DNA of 64,000 nt. Origin: Microcystis wesenbergii NRERC-220. GTDB lineage: Bacteria > Cyanobacteriota > Cyanobacteriia > Cyanobacteriales > Microcystaceae. The DNA lies in the NCBI RefSeq assembly GCF_032027425.1, contig NZ_JAVSJA010000001.1:2989501-3053500 (forward strand). Reading direction: 5' to 3'. The position numbers and the translations under genes are program-made. The notes below the pieces were generated by a model. It was not told the origin of the DNA and ran no database searches. It saw nothing but the letters and a program-made list of their open reading frames with translations. Positions 18,306 through 27,519 of the stretch are shown here, in pieces (positions within the stretch are counted from its first letter, which is position 1; each line of letters opens with the position of its first letter).

Positions 18306-19751
18306 ATGGGAACTTTGCAAGCAAAAAACCACATCCTCAAACCTGTATTCATCATCATATCAGGATTAGCGATTACTCAAACTATCGGCTGTACAACTTT
18401 CAATAGCTATCATCAGAAAAATCAAGTAAACGCCCAAACACCTGCAAAACCAGCACCCCAAGAAATTGTACAAACTGGAGAAGTGCGCCCTTTACCTGGT
18501 AGTTTAGATAAAATACCTGTTTTTAATAGCAACAGTCCAGAATGGATCAAAAATGAAGGTATTCTACTTTCTACTTTTACACCTAATAACAAAAAAGTTC
18601 CAGCCGCACATTTAAACTTTCCCATTCAAGGCAGATTTGATTTATTTGCTCATCATTATACCCACACTCCCAAGGATTTACAAACCTTATATATAGGAGT
18701 AATTTTACATAATCCCAGTAAAAAACCTATCACTATTAACATTTTACAAGGTGCGAGTTATTTAATGACAGAAGCACCGTTTGTCACCTTGCAACCCTAC
18801 ATAGAAAATAACGATGGTAAAGCATTTTCTGGACCAGGTGCAAGAGCAGTAGCGGATGTTTTGCGGGGAGTACGTCAAAAAGAATTTCCAGCAAGAATAG
18901 TCATTCCTGCTGGGGGAAGTCAAATGTTATTAAACCATCCTATCCCAGTCAGAAATTTAGAAAAACCTGTCAATGGCAGATCCAGTTTTTTCCGATTAAA
19001 TAGCAGTGGTAAAATTTATGCAGCGAGTTTAGCCATGTTTGCGAAAAAAAATGCTGATGGTAGCGAGCGCGCACCCACATTAAAAGAATGGCAAGACTTA
19101 TTAAATAACGGTAACTTTGCAGGACCAAGAGATAAAACCCCCACACCCCCAGATGCAAAAGGAGGTCAATTAATTTACAGCAGAGTCGCAGGTATATCCG
19201 AAGGTGCAACATGGAAAGCAAACCTCACAGACAACACCAAAACCCAAACCCTGACTATTCCCGAACCAGGTAAAATTATTTCTTATCCCATAGCCAACTT
19301 ACGGGGTGGAAGGTTAGGAACAGAACAAAGCCAAACCGCAAAAATGCTAGTGCGGTATCCTGATACTGCTTACGAAGCACATGGTAACTATGGGGTAGAA
19401 TATCAACTCAACATACCTTTAACTAATAACACTAATAAAAATCAGACAGTTAGCATCACTTTAGAAACTCCATTAAAAGAAGATAGACTATCTGAAAAAG
19501 GAATTAAATTTAGAAAACCATCATTAGACTTTCCCTTTTTCCGTGGTACAGTGCGTTTAAAATATAGCGATGATCAAGGTAAACAACAAACCCGTTATGT
19601 ACATTTATGGCATAGAACAGGGCAGGTTTTAGATCCTTTATTAAAACTAGATTTAAAACCAGGAACTCAAATAAAAGTACAATTAGATGTTATTTATCCA
19701 CCTGATTCTACACCGCCGCAGGTGGTTACAATTAAGACTTTGGAAAATTAA
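18306..19751 (+). CDS. DUF3370 domain-containing exported protein
   Basis: A 481-residue protein with the cyanobacterial DUF3370 signature VRPLPGSLDKIPVFNSNSPE about 60 residues in. The N-terminus has a hydrophobic segment (PVFIIISGLAITQTIGC) that could be a signal peptide or a weak lipobox ending at Cys; a periplasmic or envelope location is inferred. No enzymatic motif is recognised. Codons are more A/T-rich in third position (many AAA, ATT, TTA) than the neighbours, and a transposase relic sits directly upstream, which suggests lateral transfer. Function unknown. Confidence 0.8.
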   Translation: MGTLQAKNHILKPVFIIISGLAITQTIGCTTFNSYHQKNQVNAQTPAKPAPQEIVQTGEVRPLPGSLDKIPVFNSNSPEWIKNEGILLSTFTPNNKKVPAAHLNFPIQGRFDLFAHHYTHTPKDLQTLYIGVILHNPSKKPITINILQGASYLMTEAPFVTLQPYIENNDGKAFSGPGARAVADVLRGVRQKEFPARIVIPAGGSQMLLNHPIPVRNLEKPVNGRSSFFRLNSSGKIYAASLAMFAKKNADGSERAPTLKEWQDLLNNGNFAGPRDKTPTPPDAKGGQLIYSRVAGISEGATWKANLTDNTKTQTLTIPEPGKIISYPIANLRGGRLGTEQSQTAKMLVRYPDTAYEAHGNYGVEYQLNIPLTNNTNKNQTVSITLETPLKEDRLSEKGIKFRKPSLDFPFFRGTVRLKYSDDQGKQQTRYVHLWHRTGQVLDPLLKLDLKPGTQIKVQLDVIYPPDSTPPQVVTIKTLEN

Positions 19752-19838
19752 AATAAATTGCAACAGACAAAAATCACTGACTGCCTTGTCTGTTACGGCG
19801 AACTGACAGGAGTTAATCTGAGAGTAAGCAAAAAAAAG

Positions 19839-19951
19839 GGCGTTGCTGAATCAAGGTATGAATGACAATCTTGCACCCATCCAAAAGTTAGTTTGGGTCT
19901 AGGTTTTAAAAATCCCACAAAAGAAAATTCATATCTCAAATCAGCAACGCC
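19839..19951. repeat. 113-bp MITE with 25-bp terminal inverted repeats
   Basis: The ends GGCGTTGCTGAATCAAGGTA and, in reverse complement, GGCGTTGCTGATTTGAGATA are 25-bp imperfect inverted repeats closing on ATTCAT. The interior has no ORF. It is the only recognisable item in the 300-bp gap between DUF3370 and glmU. Confidence 0.8.
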
Positions 19952-20053
19952 GGTTGAATGGTACTCAACCCCTCTTTCTTTCCCTCCCCGTTTATCTTGA
20001 CTCTAATCTCGGAATTTAGGAACAGTTTTCTTAGCTTAAATCCCGGAATTAAC

Positions 20054-21406
20054 CTACTGAAACTGAACTGCCCAATTTTCGATCACACGCTGACTTTCGC
20101 GAGCAATAACTAAAGCGTTATCGGGGACATTTTTAGTAATAGTTGAACCCGCAGCCACGGTGACATTTTTTCCTAACTCTAGAGGAGCCACTAAAACACT
20201 ATTTGCCCCAGTTTTTGTACCACTGCCGATCATCGTTTGGTGTTTTTTCACGCCATCGTAATTAGCAGTAATTGTTCCCGCACCAACGTTAACTTTTTCC
20301 CCTAAAGTGGCATCTCCCAGATAGGATAAATGGGCAATATTGGTTTTATTGCCGATGTCACTTTTTTTAATTTCAACAAAATTACCGACTCGACAATTAG
20401 CCCCAATTTTCGCTTCTCCGCGCAAATGAGCGTAGGGACCGATACGACAACCGGAATCCACCTGACTATCAGAAATAACCGAAAATAAGACCGTTACATC
20501 GCTGCCTATGCGACTATTTTCGATTAAACTCCCCGGACCGAGACGACAACCAGAAGCGATTATCGTCTCACCGCGCAGATGGGTTTGGGGTTCAATAATC
20601 ACATCGGCACTGAGGGTGACAGTATCCTCAATGGTGACACTATCGGGGTCAATTATGGTGACTCCAGCGGCCATCCAATCATCTTTGACTCTAGTTTGCA
20701 GGATATCATAGGCGGCGGCCAATTGTTTGCGATCATTGATGCCGCTAATTTCTAAACAATCCTCCACATCCACAGCCATGACAGGATCGAGAAAATTGAC
20801 CACATCCGTGAGGTAATATTCACCCTGATCGTTATTGGGCGTTAAATTAGGCAGTATCGCCGCTAATTTTGACCAATTAAAGCAGTATATACCCCCATTA
20901 ATCCGGTGGTTTTGTCGTTGGCCATCGGTACAGTCTCTTTCTTCCACAATCTCCTTAACGAGATTATTGCCATCACAAAAAACTCGACCGTAACCTTTCG
21001 GGTTAGGAAGGTTAGCAGTTAACAGGGTGGCAGCGTTACCATGGTCTTGATGAATCTGGAGAAGATTTTGCAAGGTTTCGGGACGCAACAGGGGAACATC
21101 GCCATTTAAGACCAACAAATCCCCCTGAAAGTCCTCTAAATGGGGGATTAACTGCTGAATAGCATGGCCAGTGCCTAACTGTTCCTTTTGTTCGACAAAT
21201 TCGATATCCTCAAGATGCTGTAGAGTATTTCGCACCTGTTCTCCCTGATAACCGATAATCACCAGTTTTCGCCGGGGATGTAAGGATTCGCTGACATTAA
21301 GGACCCGTTCCACTAGCGATCGACTGCCGAGGGGATGTAAAACTTTCGGAAGGCTGGACTTCATTCGGGTTCCCTTACCCGCCGCTAAAATTGCTACCGC
21401 TACCAT
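20054..21406 (-). CDS. glmU: Bifunctional GlmU: GlcN-1-P acetyltransferase / GlcNAc-1-P uridyltransferase
   Basis: The start is set at [20 protein letters not shown], the conserved nucleotidyltransferase loop GxGTRM; an ATG six bases earlier is possible, while the longer upstream frame is not GlmU-like. The N-terminal domain has [11 protein letters not shown] and [19 protein letters not shown]. The C-terminal half is a left-handed beta-helix of hexapeptide repeats ([20 protein letters not shown]) with the acetyltransferase loop [17 protein letters not shown]. It makes UDP-GlcNAc for peptidoglycan and lipopolysaccharide in the cytoplasm. About 450 residues, the normal size. Confidence 0.95.
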   Translation of the reverse strand: MVAVAILAAGKGTRMKSSLPKVLHPLGSRSLVERVLNVSESLHPRRKLVIIGYQGEQVRNTLQHLEDIEFVEQKEQLGTGHAIQQLIPHLEDFQGDLLVLNGDVPLLRPETLQNLLQIHQDHGNAATLLTANLPNPKGYGRVFCDGNNLVKEIVEERDCTDGQRQNHRINGGIYCFNWSKLAAILPNLTPNNDQGEYYLTDVVNFLDPVMAVDVEDCLEISGINDRKQLAAAYDILQTRVKDDWMAAGVTIIDPDSVTIEDTVTLSADVIIEPQTHLRGETIIASGCRLGPGSLIENSRIGSDVTVLFSVISDSQVDSGCRIGPYAHLRGEAKIGANCRVGNFVEIKKSDIGNKTNIAHLSYLGDATLGEKVNVGAGTITANYDGVKKHQTMIGSGTKTGANSVLVAPLELGKNVTVAAGSTITKNVPDNALVIARESQRVIENWAVQFQ

Positions 21407-21630
21407 GGTCATGCTTGCCAATATCGTTCGCGACCGAGTATATCGCACTCCGATCCCTTTGGGTGCAAGAATTTTTCCCCTCTTTGAGCCTGTGCCAGTT
21501 GAGAAACTACCATAAAAAGGTTTTCTTTAAGACATTGTTAAGGTACTATACACAAATTGAAACAATTAAACATAATCAGCACTCTATAGATACCGCTATG
21601 ACAACTGTACTAACTAAGGAATCCTCCGCC

Positions 21631-21765
21631 ATGAAACAGATTCGCACCACCTACCAAGCTGACCAACAGGTTAAATATCTCCATTTAGAAGCGGAAATCG
21701 AGGTACTGCTGCAACAACTGCAAAACCTCAAGCGCAAAAACCAAGAGAATCAACACCTAAATTAA
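21631..21765 (+). CDS. Small conserved coiled-coil protein (44 aa)
   Basis: Encodes MKQIRTTYQADQQVKYLHLE followed by a leucine-rich helix LLQQLQNLKRK. The ATG at 21631 has AAGGA 9 nt upstream; an ATG at 21598 would add 11 residues but has no Shine-Dalgarno. I recognise similar short proteins in other cyanobacteria without a known function. It is divergently placed from glmU and followed 15 bp later by a strong nested hairpin. Confidence 0.6.
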   Translation: MKQIRTTYQADQQVKYLHLEAEIEVLLQQLQNLKRKNQENQHLN

Positions 21766-21780
21766 AGAAAATTTCCCTAA

Positions 21781-21840
21781 GAATTCTCAAATCCCACCCT
21801 CTGATCAGCGAGAAGGTGGGAAAATGTTTTTTGAGAATTC
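21781..21840 (+). terminator. Nested inverted repeat (terminator or leader structure)
   Basis: Outer arms GAATTCTCAA (21781-21790) and TTGAGAATTC (21831-21840) are perfect complements; inner arms at 21792-21802 and 21811-21821 form an 11-bp stem with one mismatch around an 8-nt loop. A T-run (TTTTTT) lies inside the outer right arm. The structure ends 17 nt before the ycf23-like ATG, so it could terminate the small gene or act in the leader of the next one. Confidence 0.65.
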
Positions 21841-21857
21841 CAGATAGGTGTAGATTA

Positions 21858-22601
21858 ATGATCAATTTTGCCTTACAGCAAGCCTTCGCCCGTCGTCATG
21901 CCCTGAAAGTGATTAGTGGGTTAAATAATTTTGATCGCTCGCAGGTTCTCTCAGTAGTTAAAGCCGCTACAGCCGGAGGAGCAACTTTTGTCGATATTGC
22001 CGCCAATGCTGACCTAATTCGGGCGGTAAAAGCCTTGACAAATTTGCCCGTATGTGTATCGGCCGTCGATCCAGAATTGTTGGTGATGGCAGTGGCGGCC
22101 GGGGCCGATTTAATTGAGATCGGTAATTTCGATAGTTTTTATGCCCAAGGACGCATTTTTGAGGCGGCGGAAGTTTTAGCCCTCACCCGTCAAACTCGCG
22201 ACCTACTGCCCGAAATTACCCTGTCTGTGACAGTTCCCCATCGGCTGCCCCTCGATGAACAGGTGAGACTAGCGGAAGCTTTAGTTAGTCAGGGTGCCGA
22301 CATTATTCAAACCGAAGGCGGCACTAGCAGTCAACCCCGTCACGCCGGTATTTTGGGACTGATTGAAAAAGCTGCCCCGACTTTAGCGGCAGCCCACGCT
22401 ATTTCCCATGCGGTTAAAGTTCCCGTCCTCTGCGCTTCCGGTTTATCCAGCGTTACCGCACCGATGGCGATCGCTGCTGGAGCGGCCGGCATCGGTGTGG
22501 GTTCGGCGATCAATCAATTGGATAATGAAGTGGCTATGGTGGCAGCCGTGCGCGGTTTAGTCGAATCTCTGCAAGCACAACCAATCCATATTGGCAACTA
22601 G
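21858..22601 (+). CDS. Ycf23-like TIM-barrel protein (DUF561)
   Basis: The start is the ATG at 21858 (MINFALQQAFARRHALKVIS); the longer frame would run into the hairpin. The 247-residue protein has repeated beta-alpha units: GGATFVDIAANADLIRAVKA, CVSAVDPELLVMAVAAGADL, GADIIQTEGGTSSQP and the phosphate-binding-like AAGAAGIGVGSAINQLD. This is the DUF561 family, the cyanobacterial relative of red-algal plastid Ycf23. The fold resembles ThiG/HisF-type barrels that bind phosphate, but no substrate is known. A terminator follows. Confidence 0.82.
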   Translation: MINFALQQAFARRHALKVISGLNNFDRSQVLSVVKAATAGGATFVDIAANADLIRAVKALTNLPVCVSAVDPELLVMAVAAGADLIEIGNFDSFYAQGRIFEAAEVLALTRQTRDLLPEITLSVTVPHRLPLDEQVRLAEALVSQGADIIQTEGGTSSQPRHAGILGLIEKAAPTLAAAHAISHAVKVPVLCASGLSSVTAPMAIAAGAAGIGVGSAINQLDNEVAMVAAVRGLVESLQAQPIHIGN

Positions 22602-22625
22602 AACAATTTTTGTCTAGATACGACG

Positions 22626-22655
22626 GAGAAGGGGCTGTTTTCCCTTCTCTTTTTC
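22626..22655 (+). terminator. Rho-independent terminator after ycf23-like gene
   Basis: GAGAAGGG (22626-22633) pairs with CCCTTCTC (22642-22649) around an 8-nt loop, followed by TTTTTCCC. The position 25 bp after the stop fits an intrinsic terminator. Confidence 0.75.
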
Positions 22656-22663
22656 CCTCTGTT

Positions 22664-22895
22664 ATCAGTTATCAGGAGTCAGGAGTCGGTCGTCAGGAGT
22701 CGGTCGTCAGGAGGCAGGAGGCGGTCGTCAGGAGGCAGGAGGCAGGATTCAGGAGTCAGGAGGCAGGATTCAGGATTCAGTAGATTATTTTATTTATTCT
22801 TCCCACTTCCCCACACCCCACTTCCCCACTTCCCCACACCCCACACCCCACTTCCCACTTCCCACTTCCCCACTCCCCCATCCCCATCAACTGTG
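22664..22895. repeat. Low-complexity repeat block
   Basis: Two tract types are joined: repeats of GTCAGGAGTCGGTC / AGGAGGCAGGA, then CCCCACACCCCACTTCCC-type units. The same two-part pattern recurs at 17100-17205 and 44050-44105. No coding potential. It occupies almost all of the gap upstream of the E2 gene. Confidence 0.75.
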
Positions 22896-22942
22896 GTAAA
22901 ATGCCCTATGGCTCAAAACATTAGAGATAGAAGCACTCCACC

Positions 22943-24202
22943 ATGATTCGAGATATCTTCATGCCCGCGCTCAGTTCCACCATGACCGAAGGAAAAATAG
23001 TTTCTTGGGTGAAGTCCCCCGGGGAAAAAGTCAGCAAAGGGGAAACGGTGTTAGTGGTCGAATCCGACAAAGCCGACATGGACGTGGAATCGTTTTATGA
23101 TGGCTATCTCGCTGTAATTTTAGTCGAAGCTGGCCAGGAAGCACCCGTGGGGGAAGCGATCGCCTATATCGCCGAAACTGAAGCGGAAATTGAACTGGCC
23201 AAAGCTCAGGGAAAAACCGCCGCAGCTGCCCCTAGCAAGCCCGTAGAGACCCCAGAAATCGCTCCGCCTCCCGTTTCGATCCCCGTTGCCGCCGTTAAAG
23301 AGAATGGCCGTTTAGTCGCCTCTCCCAGGGCCAAAAAACTGGCTAAAGAATTAAAGGTAGATCTGAAAACCCTAGTGGGTAGCGGCCCCCACGGACGAAT
23401 TACCGCCGAAGACGTAGAAAAAGCGACAGGAAAAGTCAGCACCGCCCCCGCTCCCGTCATTACTCCCCCGCAACCCGTCAGCGTGCCTGTAGCGGCTCCT
23501 AAAGCCCCGATTCCAACCAGCGCCCCAGTCGGACGGACTGTTCCCCTCACCACTCTGCAAAAAGCCGTCGCCCAGAATATGTCGGTTAGCCTACAGGTTC
23601 CCACCTTCCAAGTGGGCTACACTATCACCACCGACCCACTGGATCAACTCTATCAACAGCTAAAATCTAAGGGTGTCACCATGACGGCCCTGTTAGCAAA
23701 AGCGGTAGCTAATACCCTCGCTAAACATCCGATCGTTAATGCCAGCTATAGCGATGCAGGAATTCAATACCACGGGGCGATTAACGTGGCCGTAGCCGTA
23801 GCTATGCCCGATGGTGGCTTAATTACGCCGGTTTTGCGCTCTGCTAACCAGATGGATATCTATTCCCTCTCCCGCAGTTGGAAAGATTTAGTCGATCGCG
23901 CCCGCAGTAAACAACTGCAACCGGAAGAATATAATAGCGGTACTTTTACCATTTCTAATCTGGGAATGTTCGGAGTCGATCGCTTTACCGCTATCTTACC
24001 CCCCAACCAAGGCGCAATCCTGGCCGTGGGTGCTTCCCGTCCCCAAATCGTCGTCAATAAAGATGGTTTATTCGGAGTGCAAAAACAGATGACGGTTAAT
24101 CTCACCAGTGACCACCGAGTCATCTACGGGGCCGATGCTGCCTCCTTTCTGCAAGACTTGGCTAAACTGATCGAAACTGAGGTGCAGTCCTTAACTATGT
24201 AA
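22943..24202 (+). CDS. pdhC: Pyruvate dehydrogenase E2, dihydrolipoamide acetyltransferase
   Basis: A 419-residue E2 with the classical domain order. Residues 1-80 form the lipoyl domain, with the lipoylated lysine in VVESDKADMDVES. A Pro/Ala-rich linker follows, then the E1/E3-binding domain (ASPRAKKLAKELKVDLKTLV and GPHGRITAEDVEK). After a second linker, the catalytic domain starts VPLTTLQKAVAQNM and ends with SDHRVIYGADAASF, holding the active-site histidine. It makes acetyl-CoA from pyruvate in the cytosol. One lipoyl domain only, typical of cyanobacteria. A stem-loop terminator lies 14 bp downstream. Confidence 0.93.
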   Translation: MIRDIFMPALSSTMTEGKIVSWVKSPGEKVSKGETVLVVESDKADMDVESFYDGYLAVILVEAGQEAPVGEAIAYIAETEAEIELAKAQGKTAAAAPSKPVETPEIAPPPVSIPVAAVKENGRLVASPRAKKLAKELKVDLKTLVGSGPHGRITAEDVEKATGKVSTAPAPVITPPQPVSVPVAAPKAPIPTSAPVGRTVPLTTLQKAVAQNMSVSLQVPTFQVGYTITTDPLDQLYQQLKSKGVTMTALLAKAVANTLAKHPIVNASYSDAGIQYHGAINVAVAVAMPDGGLITPVLRSANQMDIYSLSRSWKDLVDRARSKQLQPEEYNSGTFTISNLGMFGVDRFTAILPPNQGAILAVGASRPQIVVNKDGLFGVQKQMTVNLTSDHRVIYGADAASFLQDLAKLIETEVQSLTM

Positions 24203-24215
24203 TCAGAATCTAGAC

Positions 24216-24258
24216 AGCAGGAGCCAAGGGAGTTTCTCTCTAGCTCCTGCTTTGTTGT
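24216..24258 (+). terminator. Rho-independent terminator after pdhC
   Basis: AGCAGGAGC (24216-24224) pairs with GCTCCTGCT (24243-24251) and is followed by TTGTTGTT. The perfect 9-bp stem lies just past the stop codon. Confidence 0.75.
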
Positions 24259-24466
24259 TACTAAAAAAATGTAAAGAATTAGCTAAAATGGGTTTAACCT
24301 TATCTATCACCCGAAACTATCGCCCAAACAAGGCCAAAAAAAGTGTTAATCTCAGGGAACTTTAAGATATAAGCTAATATCGGTAAATTAACCCTCAATC
24401 TCGCCCTATATATTAAGCCTACACTAATTCGTATTCCCACGACCTAACGCCTACCCATAGGAAAAA

Positions 24467-25414
24467 ATGATCACAGAGAATAGTCGCTTACGTTCAGAAT
24501 TTTTAAATACACAGGTTATCACTCGCAATACAGGCAAAAAACTCGGCGTTGTTAAAGATATCCTAGTAGATATCGATCAACGAGAAGTGGTTGCCCTGGG
24601 ACTCCGCGATAATATCCTCTCCCTGTCGGGAATGCCTCAATATATGTATTTATCGAGCATCAGTCAGACGGGAGACGTGGTTCTCGTTGAAGATGATAAC
24701 GTCTTGGAATCCGTCGATATCGATGCTTATACTCCCTTAATCGGTAGTGAAGTGATCACGGAAACCGGCGAACCTTTAGGCAAAGTCCGCGATTATCAAT
24801 TTAATCCCCTTAGTGGTCAATTACATTCCATTATCATCGCTTCCCTGGGATTGCCTCTTATCCCCGAACAATTGATCAGTACCTACGAAATTTCCATTGA
24901 AGAAGTGGTTAGCAGCGGTCCCAATCGCTTAATTGTCTTTGAAGGGGCTGAAGAACGTCTCACCCAAGTTAGTGTGGGAGTGTTGGAACGTTTGGGTATT
25001 GGTCGTCCCCCCTGGGAAAGAGAAGAGGAAGAAGCTTATTATACTCCCGCTGCTCGTCCAGAAAATCAGTTAGGTACGGGTATTCCCCTCCGCACCCCCG
25101 TGGAGGCCGCTAAACCCGTTGAAGAACGCTGGAGTGAAGACGAATGGGAAAAAGAACCCCTGCGCGCCACTCCCCCACCGCAAAAACGGGCCGAAGCTCG
25201 TTATTATGAGGAAGAATACGAGGAAGAAGAAGATAATTGGGGAGAAGCTCGCTCAGAACGCACAGAAAGCTTTTCTCGTCCTCAGTACGACGATTACGAA
25301 GATAAGGCCGAGGATGATATGTGGGATGATGACGTGGAACCAGATTACAATCCCCCCCGCATCAATATCACCGAGAAGAAAAAAGAGAGAATCCCCGAAT
25401 ACGAAGACGGTTAA
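24467..25414 (+). CDS. PRC-barrel domain protein with acidic C-terminus
   Basis: Two PRC-barrel repeats are visible: residues 1-80 (VITRNTGKKLGVVKDILVDI, EVVALGLRDNIL) and 95-165 (EVITETGEPLGKVRDYQFNP). They are followed by a roughly 150-residue low-complexity tail rich in Glu, Asp and Tyr (YYEEEYEEEEDNWGEA). PRC-barrels occur in photosynthetic reaction-centre subunit H and RimM; the cyanobacterial group with an acidic tail has no settled role. No signal peptide or membrane helix. The tail is likely disordered. Confidence 0.82.
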   Translation: MITENSRLRSEFLNTQVITRNTGKKLGVVKDILVDIDQREVVALGLRDNILSLSGMPQYMYLSSISQTGDVVLVEDDNVLESVDIDAYTPLIGSEVITETGEPLGKVRDYQFNPLSGQLHSIIIASLGLPLIPEQLISTYEISIEEVVSSGPNRLIVFEGAEERLTQVSVGVLERLGIGRPPWEREEEEAYYTPAARPENQLGTGIPLRTPVEAAKPVEERWSEDEWEKEPLRATPPPQKRAEARYYEEEYEEEEDNWGEARSERTESFSRPQYDDYEDKAEDDMWDDDVEPDYNPPRINITEKKKERIPEYEDG

Positions 25415-25561
25415 TCTTTGACAGTCCCCCTATCCATTAGTTACATCTTTCTTAACATAAAATTTGACAAAAAAAGAAAAGTGTGCTATGTGGACAAAGG
25501 GGGTTCTCTGGGGGGACTAAATATTTTGGGGATCACGTCGAGTGCAGTGATTTGTCAGACT

Positions 25562-25801
25562 TTACAGATTTTCAATGAACTCTTCAACTGTGACTTGGGC
25601 TTGTTTCAGAATTCCACTTAATGTACCAACCTTCAATTCCCGATGTAAAGGGACAACACAACCAATTTTGCCCTCTTCGGTTTCTTTCTTCATCACAACA
25701 TGGCTACCTGTTTGACGAACTTGCTCGAAGCCTAAGCGTTCAAGAGATCTAATTGCCTCCCCACTAGAGATTCGTGGCAGCTTAGGCATAACTAACCTCA
25801 A
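25562..25801 (-). CDS. hicA: HicA-family toxin (mRNA interferase)
   Basis: A 79-residue HicA/YcfA protein. KLPRISSGEAIRSLERLGFE opens the double-stranded-RNA-binding-like fold, and RQTGSHVVMKKE holds the catalytic histidine. HicA cleaves mRNA when not bound by HicB. The gene overlaps the upstream hicB by 20 bp, implying translational coupling. This antitoxin-first order occurs in many cyanobacterial hicBA pairs. Full length with the key residue present. Confidence 0.88.
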   Translation of the reverse strand: MRLVMPKLPRISSGEAIRSLERLGFEQVRQTGSHVVMKKETEEGKIGCVVPLHRELKVGTLSGILKQAQVTVEEFIENL

Positions 25802-25991
25802 TACTGGTCACAAATCTAGGGGATGTTTCTGGTAAGGTAAATTCCTCTAGGTAAAGCCGTGTGGCTTCTTTCAATCCAGCAATCGCCTGCTCAATTGTTT
25901 CTCCTTGATCTACTGTGCCAACTTCTGGACATTCAGCAATGTACATATTATCTTCTTTGTACAAAATAACAGTAAAGATGCGATTTTTCAT
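25782..25991 (-). CDS. hicB: HicB-family antitoxin
   Basis: A 69-residue HicB partial-RNase-H fold: VILYKEDNMYIAECPEVGTV and QGETIEQAIAGLKEATRLYL are the family core. It lacks a C-terminal helix-turn-helix or ribbon-helix-helix, so it belongs to the short HicB group; DNA autoregulation would need another mode. First gene of the pair with hicA. Confidence 0.87.
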   Translation of the reverse strand: MKNRIFTVILYKEDNMYIAECPEVGTVDQGETIEQAIAGLKEATRLYLEEFTLPETSPRFVTSIEVSYA

Positions 25992-26308
25992 GGTGTTTTA
26001 TCATCTCAGGCTTACTCTGAAAATCATAACATAACTGTTTCCTAATCGTTTGGTTAGAAAATAGTTATGTTTCCCGATCATTGACCCAACTCAAGCTTTT
26101 TGAAAAACTCTATAAGATATTAAGTTATTAGTACTTAATCTAATATTGTCCCACCTTCCTAGAATTGAGTGAGAAGATTGTGCAAAAACAGGCGTAGAGT
26201 CGATATAGAGAATGGAAAATATTAAAGCAAAATAAAGTTTTTCTATCTTGAACTTTAACTTTGATGGTCTAATTAACATCTTTTATCCTCAATTTGTCCG
26301 AAAATTCT
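25992..26308. other. Intergenic region between hicB and attC-like site
   Basis: A/T-rich. A minus-strand frame at 26091-26279 shows no family, no good start context and no repeats. I see no supported feature apart from the likely hicBA promoter area just upstream of 25991. Confidence 0.4.
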
Positions 26309-26400
26309 GTCTAACGGCATGCGGATCACCGGACGGTAGTAATGTTTGTATCAATAACAACAGAGTAACGATCCGTTCCGAGTGCAGCCGCTTGTTAGGT
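26309..26400 (-). other. attC-like integron recombination site
   Basis: Bounded by GTCTAAC (26309-26315) and GTTAGGT (26394-26400), which fit the RYYYAAC / GTTRRRY core consensus. The inner arms GCGGATCACCGGACGG and, from the other side in reverse complement, GGCTGCACTCGGAACGG pair imperfectly with bulged bases, as attC stems do. It lies directly downstream of the 26416-27078 gene in that gene's orientation, exactly where a gene cassette carries its attC. No integrase is in the window. The match is by eye. Confidence 0.6.
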
Positions 26401-26415
26401 TGGTTAGGTTGAATT

Positions 26416-27078
26416 TCACTGATCAATATTTTGTTGATTTTTCTCTCGCTCGATTACTTTATAAATGTCAGGTGAAAAGCGTAGAGCATCGTTCTGTTTT
26501 TGGCGTTCTCGCGCGAAACGTTGCCTAGACTTTAAGGTTTCCCTCAATAGATACTTAACCCACTTATCTACATCTGCTCCAAACTGATACTCATCTAATA
26601 AAGCTTCTTCTGAGAAGCCAAGAAAAATTTGAATCAGATCAGAAGCAGTAAGCTCCAGATAACGATTGGAGTGATTTGGCTCTTCAGGCCAGTGGGGTAA
26701 GGTATCATCTCCAAAACTCATATCTTTTGCTAGCTCAATAAGATCATAATAATCTGTATACCAGATATTTTCATGATCCATATCAGGAAATATTCTAGCC
26801 TTGATTGCAAGATAGTTAATCGCCTTTAACAGGCTATCTTTTACTCTTTCTTGTTCTGATGGAGAATAATGTTCTTCAATTGCTGCCCGGAATAGTTGCC
26901 CTAATTCTTTACCTCTTTGAAAAGTTGTCTTTTTGTCTCTGTCAATTTCACTTTTTGTAAGTCTTTCCCCCTTTCCATACTCTGTCTTAGGCAACTGATC
27001 GTGCTTTCGACGAGACTCATCTAATTGAGGATTATGGGTATTGGAAGTGAATCTTTGAAATAGCTCAAATAATGACAT
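26416..27078 (-). CDS. Hypothetical protein, probable gene-cassette ORF
   Basis: About 220 residues from the ATG at 27078 (MSLFELFQRFTSNTHNPQLD); a TTG nine bases earlier is less likely. It is mostly helical and charged, with DMDHENIWYTDYYDLIELAK and SRQRFARERQKQNDALRF, and has no signal peptide or membrane helix. I do not recognise a family. Its 3' end abuts the attC-like site at 26309-26400 and its 5' side is near a GCCTAAC core (27170-27176), so it occupies one putative integron cassette. Such cassette genes often have no known relatives. Confidence 0.65.
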   Translation of the reverse strand: MSLFELFQRFTSNTHNPQLDESRRKHDQLPKTEYGKGERLTKSEIDRDKKTTFQRGKELGQLFRAAIEEHYSPSEQERVKDSLLKAINYLAIKARIFPDMDHENIWYTDYYDLIELAKDMSFGDDTLPHWPEEPNHSNRYLELTASDLIQIFLGFSEEALLDEYQFGADVDKWVKYLLRETLKSRQRFARERQKQNDALRFSPDIYKVIEREKNQQNIDQ

Positions 27079-27169
27079 AGCAATCAAGTCTCAGCTTACA
27101 TGGATGGTACTTACATACATATATTACTAGAACAATAATAAAACTATCGTTGTTCTCAGATGATGTTGC

Positions 27170-27338
27170 TGCCTAACTACATATTATAGGTCAACTTTCT
27201 GCACAATACTCTCCAGAGTAACGATATGGGTCAACTTTCGGCATATTACCCCTTCTTACAACATATATACTCATTTGTCAATAGTTAGCAATATTTAATC
27301 TGCTTATACTTCGAGTTTTGACCTGAAAATGGGCGATC
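27170..27338. repeat. Repeat A, copy 1
   Basis: Begins GCCTAACTACATATTATAGG and ends CTGAAAATGGGCGATC. It contains two internal copies of a GGTCAACTTTC.GCA motif separated by CTCTCCAGAGTAACGATATG. A longer copy is at 29203-29420. Its GCCTAAC start fits an integron core site in reverse (GTTAGGC). Confidence 0.7.
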
Positions 27339-27346
27339 AATAGAGC

Positions 27347-27519
27347 AGCAATTATTGTAGTTGGGTTGACCCAAGTAAACCCAACAAAGAGTAACCTTTG
27401 GGGTGGTTGGGTTGCGCTTTTTCAAGCGAATTGAGCTATTTTCGCCCCAGTATTGTTTCGCCCAACCCAACCCACGAGGCGATGCGTACTGCTACGCAGT
27501 GCCTTCGGCATCGCACTAT
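27347..27519. repeat. Repeat B, copy 1
   Basis: A 173-bp element also found at 28264-28437 with about 90% identity. It holds GGGTTGGGTTGC-type arms that can fold back on each other, and ends in GCAGTGCCTTCGGCATCGC, a palindromic cyanobacterial repeat motif. The stop codon TAG of mazF (27516-27518) lies inside its end. Confidence 0.75.

Noticed and set aside
23206-23604. 132-codon ORF opposite the E2 gene
   Set aside because: Shadow of the Pro/Ala-rich linker codons of the real gene.
26091-26279. Minus-strand ORF of 62 codons next to hicB
   Set aside because: No recognisable family, no ribosome binding site, A/T-rich sequence; probably chance.
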